64,000 nucleotides of DNA from Gallionella sp. (GTDB lineage: Bacteria; Pseudomonadota; Gammaproteobacteria; Burkholderiales; Gallionellaceae). The DNA lies in contig JAUXOL010000015.1 in NCBI GenBank assembly GCA_030682375.1, positions 146,283 through 210,282 of the forward strand, in the 5' to 3' direction. Both the position numbers and the translations under genes were made by a program. This document shows positions 60,070 to 64,000 of the stretch, one piece after another (within the stretch, counting starts at the first letter, position 1; each line of letters begins with the position of its first letter). Below the pieces are notes generated by a model. It was not told the origin of the DNA, searched no databases, and saw only the letters and a list, made by a program, of their open reading frames with translations.

Positions 60070-62192
60070 ATGTCTATCGACATGAGCCAGTTTTATCAGG
60101 TGTTCTTCGAGGAGTCGGGGGAACATCTCGCGAACATGGAGAGCCTGCTGCTTGGGCTGGATCTCGCCGCACCGGATGACGATCAGCTGAATGCGATCTT
60201 CCGCGCCGCACATTCGATCAAGGGCGGCAGCGGCACCTTCGGTTTCACCGATATGACCGAGGTCACGCATGTGCTCGAGACCTTGCTGGATCGCATACGC
60301 AAGCACGAGATCGCGATCACTTCCGCGATGGTAGATGCTTTCCTGGAGGCGGGTGACGTGCTTCACGGCATGCTAGACGCGCACCAGAACGGCGGCGAGG
60401 CAGACAAGGCTGCCGCGGCCGAGGTCAAGGTCAAGCTGGAAAGGCTCACGGGCGATTCAGGCGGCAAGGCCGCACCCGTGGCGACGCCACCAGTCGAGGC
60501 GGCTCCTGCGGCTGCCGCCCCATCCTCGCAGCATACCTATAGCATCCGTTTCGCCAAGACGCCGGCGATCTTCCCTTCCGAGGCACAACTCACCAATCTG
60601 CTGGAAGACCTCGGCAACCTAGGCAAGATCGAGAATCAGCAGATAGCCGAGGATTCAGTCTCGTTGACGCTGACCGCCTGGGCGGGCGAGGCGGAATTGC
60701 GCGACATCTTCTCCTTCTTCCTGGAGCCGGAGCAGCTGACGATCACGCTGCAGGGCGATGCAATCTCCTCGTCCGAGGACGGGGACGGCTATGGGTTCTT
60801 CGTCGAGCCTGAGCAGATCAAGGCGGGTATCGAGGACGAGCAGGGTTACGGCTTCTTCGTCGAGCCCGAGCAGATCAAGGCTGATGCCGAGAATGCGCAG
60901 GGCTACGGCTTCTTCACCGAGGTGACGCCTCCCGTGGAGTCTGCTGCGACGAGCGCAAACGCCCCGGCCGCGGACTTGGCGCCGGGAGAGACCCCGCATC
61001 GCCGCGCTACCGACAGGGCCGCCCCTGCCGCCGAGACCTCAATCCGCGTTAGCGTCGAGAAGGTCGATCAGATGATCAACCTGGTCGGCGAACTGGTGAT
61101 CACCCAGTCCATGCTGGCGGAGATCGCCTCGCATCTCGACCCGGTGTTGCATGAGTCGTTGGTCAGCGGATTGGCGCAACTCGAACTCAACACCCGCGAG
61201 CTGCAGGAATCGGTGATGTCGGTGCGCATGATGCCGATCAACTTCGTGTTCAGTCGCTTCCCGCGGCTGGTGCGCGATCTGGCCGGCAAAATGAACAAAC
61301 AGGTGCAGCTCAAACTGGTCGGAGAAGGCACAGAACTGGACAAGGGCCTGATCGAAAAGATCAGCGATCCGCTGCCCACCTGGTGCGCAACAGTCTGGAT
61401 CACGGCGTCGAGATGCCGGAGGAACGCATTGCCAAGGGCAAGGACCCGCAGGGCACGATCACGTTGCGTGCAGCACATCAGGGCGGCAACATCGTCATCG
61501 AAGTGACGGACGATGGCGCCGGGTTGAACCGCGAGCGCATCCTGGCCAAGGCCAAGGAAAAGGGTATCCCGATCAGCGATAGCGCCAGCGACGCCGAAGT
61601 GTGGCAGCTGATCTTCGCCCCCGGCTTTTCGACTGCCGCCGTCGTCACCGACGTCTCCGGGCGCGGCGTTGGCATGGATGTGGTCAAGAAGAACATCGAG
61701 GGCATAGGCGGTCGCGTCGAGCTGTCATCCAGGTCAGGCCAGGGCAGCACCGTAACGATCCGGCTGCCGCTCACGCTGGCGATCCTGGACGGATTGTCGG
61801 TCGCGGTCGGCGACCAGATCTACATCATCCCGCTCAGCTTTATCAGCGAATCGTTGCAGCCCAAGAGCGAAGACCTCAAGGAGATCAGTGGGCAGGGGCA
61901 GGTCGTGCATGTGCGCGGCGAATATGTGCCCATGGTCGCGTTGCACGAAGTCTTCGGCATTACGCCCCGGGTGACCAATCCGGCCGACGGCATCCTGGTG
62001 CTGCTGGAGGGCGAGGGCAAGAAGGTCGCGTTGTTCGTGGACGAATTGTTGGGCCAACATCAGGTTGTCATCAAGAGTCTGGAGACTAATTACCGTCGCG
62101 TGTCGGGAATCTCCGGCGCGACCATCATGGGCGACGGGCGCGTCGCGATGATCATGGACGTCACGGCGATGATCAAGATGTCGCAGGCCTGA
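60070..62192 (+). pseudogene. cheA: Chemotaxis histidine kinase CheA (second copy), one-base frameshift
   Basis: Residues 1 to about 435 read in one frame (Hpt H48 in FRAAHSIKGG; linker with YGFF repeats; dimer domain EKVDQMINLVGELVITQS; start of HATPase LVGEGTELDKGLIEKISDPL). The remainder (LVRNSLDHGVEMPEERIAKG ... GRGVGMDVV ... CheW-like C-terminus) is in the next frame from about 61375 to 62192. At 61371-61376 CTGCCCACC lacks one base compared with the expected DPLTHLVRNS. Without correction the protein stops at 61506. Could be a recent mutation or a sequence error; total length (708 codons) is normal once repaired. Confidence 0.9.
60787..60924 (+). repeat. 57-bp tandem repeats in cheA2 (GYGFF repeats)
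   Basis: Units 60787-60843 and 60844-60900 encode GYGFFVEPEQIKAGIEDEQ and GYGFFVEPEQIKADAENAQ. A partial third unit (60901-60924) encodes GYGFFTEV. They lie in the linker between the P2-like region and the dimerisation domain. Confidence 0.95.
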
Positions 62193-62295
62193 TGTACGCA
62201 CACAGGAATCGCAGTAACGCAGTCGAATGAACCGCATCAATCGCAGCAACCATGGTTTTTGAATGAAGATCAACGGGCAATAGAGAGGGGGCATC

Positions 62296-62775
62296 ATGCA
62301 AGAGAATCAGGGGCAGGCGGCGGACAGCCGCGAACTGCTGACATTCACGCTGGGCAGCGAGGAATACGGCATCGACATCCTCAAGGTGCAGGAGATACGC
62401 GGCTACGACGCGGTCACCACGATCGCGAACTCGCCGGATTTCATCAAGGGTGTGATCAATCTGCGCGGCATCATCGTGCCTATCGTGGACATGCGCATCA
62501 AGTTCGGTCTCGGCAACGTGACCTATAACAATCTTACCGTCGTGATTATCTTGAACGTCGCCAGCCGCGTCGTCGGCATGGTGGTGGACGGCGTGTCCGA
62601 CGTGATCGCGCTGACGGCGGAGCAGCTGAAGGCCGCGCCGGAATTCAGCGGGACGATGGATACCCAGTACATTACCGGGCTGGGCACCGTGGACGACCGC
62701 ATGATCATCGTCGTCGACATCGAAAAACTGATGACCAGCCGCGACATGGACCTGGTCGAAATGGCTGCTGCTTGA
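62296..62775 (+). CDS. cheW: Chemotaxis coupling protein CheW
   Basis: 159 residues: [20 protein letters not shown], the receptor-binding [20 protein letters not shown] and [27 protein letters not shown] precedes ATG 62296. It bridges receptors and CheA. The cheY-cheA-cheW-mcp order is common in betaproteobacteria, and the receptor gene follows after 31 bp. Confidence 0.96.
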   Translation: MQENQGQAADSRELLTFTLGSEEYGIDILKVQEIRGYDAVTTIANSPDFIKGVINLRGIIVPIVDMRIKFGLGNVTYNNLTVVIILNVASRVVGMVVDGVSDVIALTAEQLKAAPEFSGTMDTQYITGLGTVDDRMIIVVDIEKLMTSRDMDLVEMAAA

Positions 62776-62806
62776 TTACGTATCGAACAATAACAGGAGA
62801 ATCATC

Positions 62807-64000
62807 ATGGCAAGTATGACAGTAGCAAAACGACTGGGCCTGGGCTTCGGCGCAGTGATCACGCTGATGATCGTCATCGCGGTGCTGGCTATCACCAGCA
62901 TGCGCAGTGCCGATATGGGGATCGAAACTATCGTCCAAAAGGAATTTCCCAAGACCGTGTGGGCGAACAACATGATCGACGGCATCAACAATATCGCCCG
63001 TTCGATGCGCAACGCCTTGCTGGAAACGGCGCCGGAAAAGATTCGTCTTGAAATGGAGCGCATCGAGAAAGAGCGCTCCATCATCAAGGAAAATCTCGAG
63101 AAACTGAAAGAAAGCATCAAGTCCGAGAAGGGTTTGGCTGCGTTGAAGGTCGTCGAAGATGCGCGCGGCGCTTATGTCGGTTCGCAGGATGAATTCATCA
63201 AGCTGATGAACAGCGGACGCCAAGAAGAGGCCAAGGTGTTGCTGCTGAGCCGCATTCGCGCCGAGCAACGCGTCTATCTTGATTCTGTAGTCAAGCTGAT
63301 CGATCTGCAAACCGAGCGGCTGAACGAGATCGGTGACGAGACTGAAGCCAGCGTGAATCGGGCGATCATGATGATTATCGTGCTATCCATCATCGCACTG
63401 ATCGCAGCGATCGTGATCGGTATGATGATCGTGCGCAACCTGATGAAGCAGTTGGGCGGCGAACCGGACTACGCGGCCGAAGCGGTGCACAAGATCGCCG
63501 GCGGCGACCTGACCCACAACCTCGATATCAAGCCGGGTGACACCAGCAGCCTGCTGTACTCGCTGAAGACCATGCAGGACAGCCTGCGTGCCATCGTCGC
63601 CGAGATCAAGAACATCGTCGAGGCGGCGGCTATCCGCGGCGACTTCAGCGTCAAGATGGACCTGACCGGCAAGGCGGGTTACACCAAGGAACTGTCCGAC
63701 CTGCTGAACAGCCTGTCCAACGTCTCCGAGACCGGCCTGAACGACGTCACCCGTGTCGCTACCGCGCTGGCCAACGGCGACCTGTCGCAGAAGATCACCG
63801 GCGATTATGCTGGCGTGTTCGACCGCACCAAGAACGGCGTGAACGGAACCGTGGACGCGCTGACCAAGATCGTCGGCGAGATCAAGGCCATCGTCGAAGA
63901 CGCCGCGGTGCGCGGCAGCTTCGCCACCAAGATGGACCTGAACGGCAAGGCCGGTTACACCAAGGAACTGTCCGACCTGTTGAACCAGCTGTCCGACGTG
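62807..64000 (+). CDS. Poly-HAMP methyl-accepting chemotaxis protein, runs off the right edge
   Basis: ATG 62807 (CAGGAGAATCATC upstream) opens a frame that continues past 64000 (398 codons seen). TM1 (about 10-30), a periplasmic 4HB_MCP helical bundle (32-183), TM2 (185-207), then a first HAMP (RNLMKQLGGEPDYAAEAVHK ... AGGDLTHNLDI). After it comes an in-register repeat of about 92 residues: GKAGYTKELSDLL recurs with a 276-base period (63668 and 63944), with ATALANGDLSQKITGDYAG in between. These are tandem HAMP-like modules before the signalling domain, which lies outside the window. Confidence 0.93.
   Translation, partial: MASMTVAKRLGLGFGAVITLMIVIAVLAITSMRSADMGIETIVQKEFPKTVWANNMIDGINNIARSMRNALLETAPEKIRLEMERIEKERSIIKENLEKLKESIKSEKGLAALKVVEDARGAYVGSQDEFIKLMNSGRQEEAKVLLLSRIRAEQRVYLDSVVKLIDLQTERLNEIGDETEASVNRAIMMIIVLSIIALIAAIVIGMMIVRNLMKQLGGEPDYAAEAVHKIAGGDLTHNLDIKPGDTSSLLYSLKTMQDSLRAIVAEIKNIVEAAAIRGDFSVKMDLTGKAGYTKELSDLLNSLSNVSETGLNDVTRVATALANGDLSQKITGDYAGVFDRTKNGVNGTVDALTKIVGEIKAIVEDAAVRGSFATKMDLNGKAGYTKELSDLLNQLSDV

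Overview
The window is a GC-rich stretch of a betaproteobacterial chromosome. A motile, hydrogen- and sulfur-competent member of the Nitrosomonadales (a Gallionella/Sideroxydans-like lineage) fits best. That placement is inference from gene content: an FlhDC-controlled flagellar system with CheZ, an Isp-type NiFe hydrogenase, a PglL/Wzy_C-type O-oligosaccharyltransferase, a malic enzyme fused to a phosphotransacetylase domain, and the betaproteobacterial gene order rhodanese-grxC-secB-gpsA. No transposase, integrase or CRISPR array is visible. The accessory layer consists of short palindromic (REP/MITE-like) elements, several of which sit inside or at the ends of genes.

Layout. 1-770: remnants of small genes on the minus strand at the left edge (one broken by an A7 tract), a CTAG-rich palindrome, and a small cysteine-rich protein gene. 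774-5344: an HD-GYP phosphodiesterase, an HDOD protein, release factor 3 and a hemerythrin. 5509-10250 (minus): two small conserved proteins, then a CtpA-type protease, EnvC and GpmI. 10343-15256 (plus): an ArsR-family regulator with the two-cysteine spacing of SqrR/BigR persulfide sensors, a palindromic operator candidate, an RND efflux pair and a YgaP-like membrane protein. 15250-19678: a Wzy_C/PglL protein, rhodanese, glutaredoxin, SecB, an SH3 protein and GpsA. 19700-21665: TrmB, ThiG and ThiS, and a tRNA-Gly.

21732-29496 is a hydrogenase locus in two divergent arms. The minus arm runs hupD-hupH-hynS-isp1-isp2-hynL-hupE and the plus arm hypC-hupK. This is the Isp1/Isp2 (group 1e-like) arrangement, in which a b-type cytochrome and an HdrD-like iron-sulfur protein sit between the small and large subunits. 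29497-33138 is the most repeat-laden part, holding two small exported proteins, a composite palindrome island, an M48 protease whose signal peptide carries a palindromic insertion, and an SH3 protein. A CHASE2 protein and an MFS transporter follow. 36174-42278 (plus) carries maeB, a patatin, birA, coaX, a SPOR protein and tRNA-Met.

42429-64000 is a motility and signalling island, all on the plus strand: an HDOD-receiver-GGDEF protein with a missing phosphoacceptor, flhDC, motAB, three chemoreceptors (two with a periplasmic c-type haem motif), two cheV, cheY-cheZ-cheA, a chemoreceptor-like protein without a periplasmic domain, and a second cheY-cheA-cheW set whose cheA carries a one-base frameshift. 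A poly-HAMP chemoreceptor runs off the right edge.

The most promising leads are the haem chemoreceptor pair with its duplicated signalling core, the putative persulfide-responsive RND operon, the unphosphorylatable receiver in the HDOD-GGDEF protein, and the re-modelling of coding sequences by small palindromic elements.
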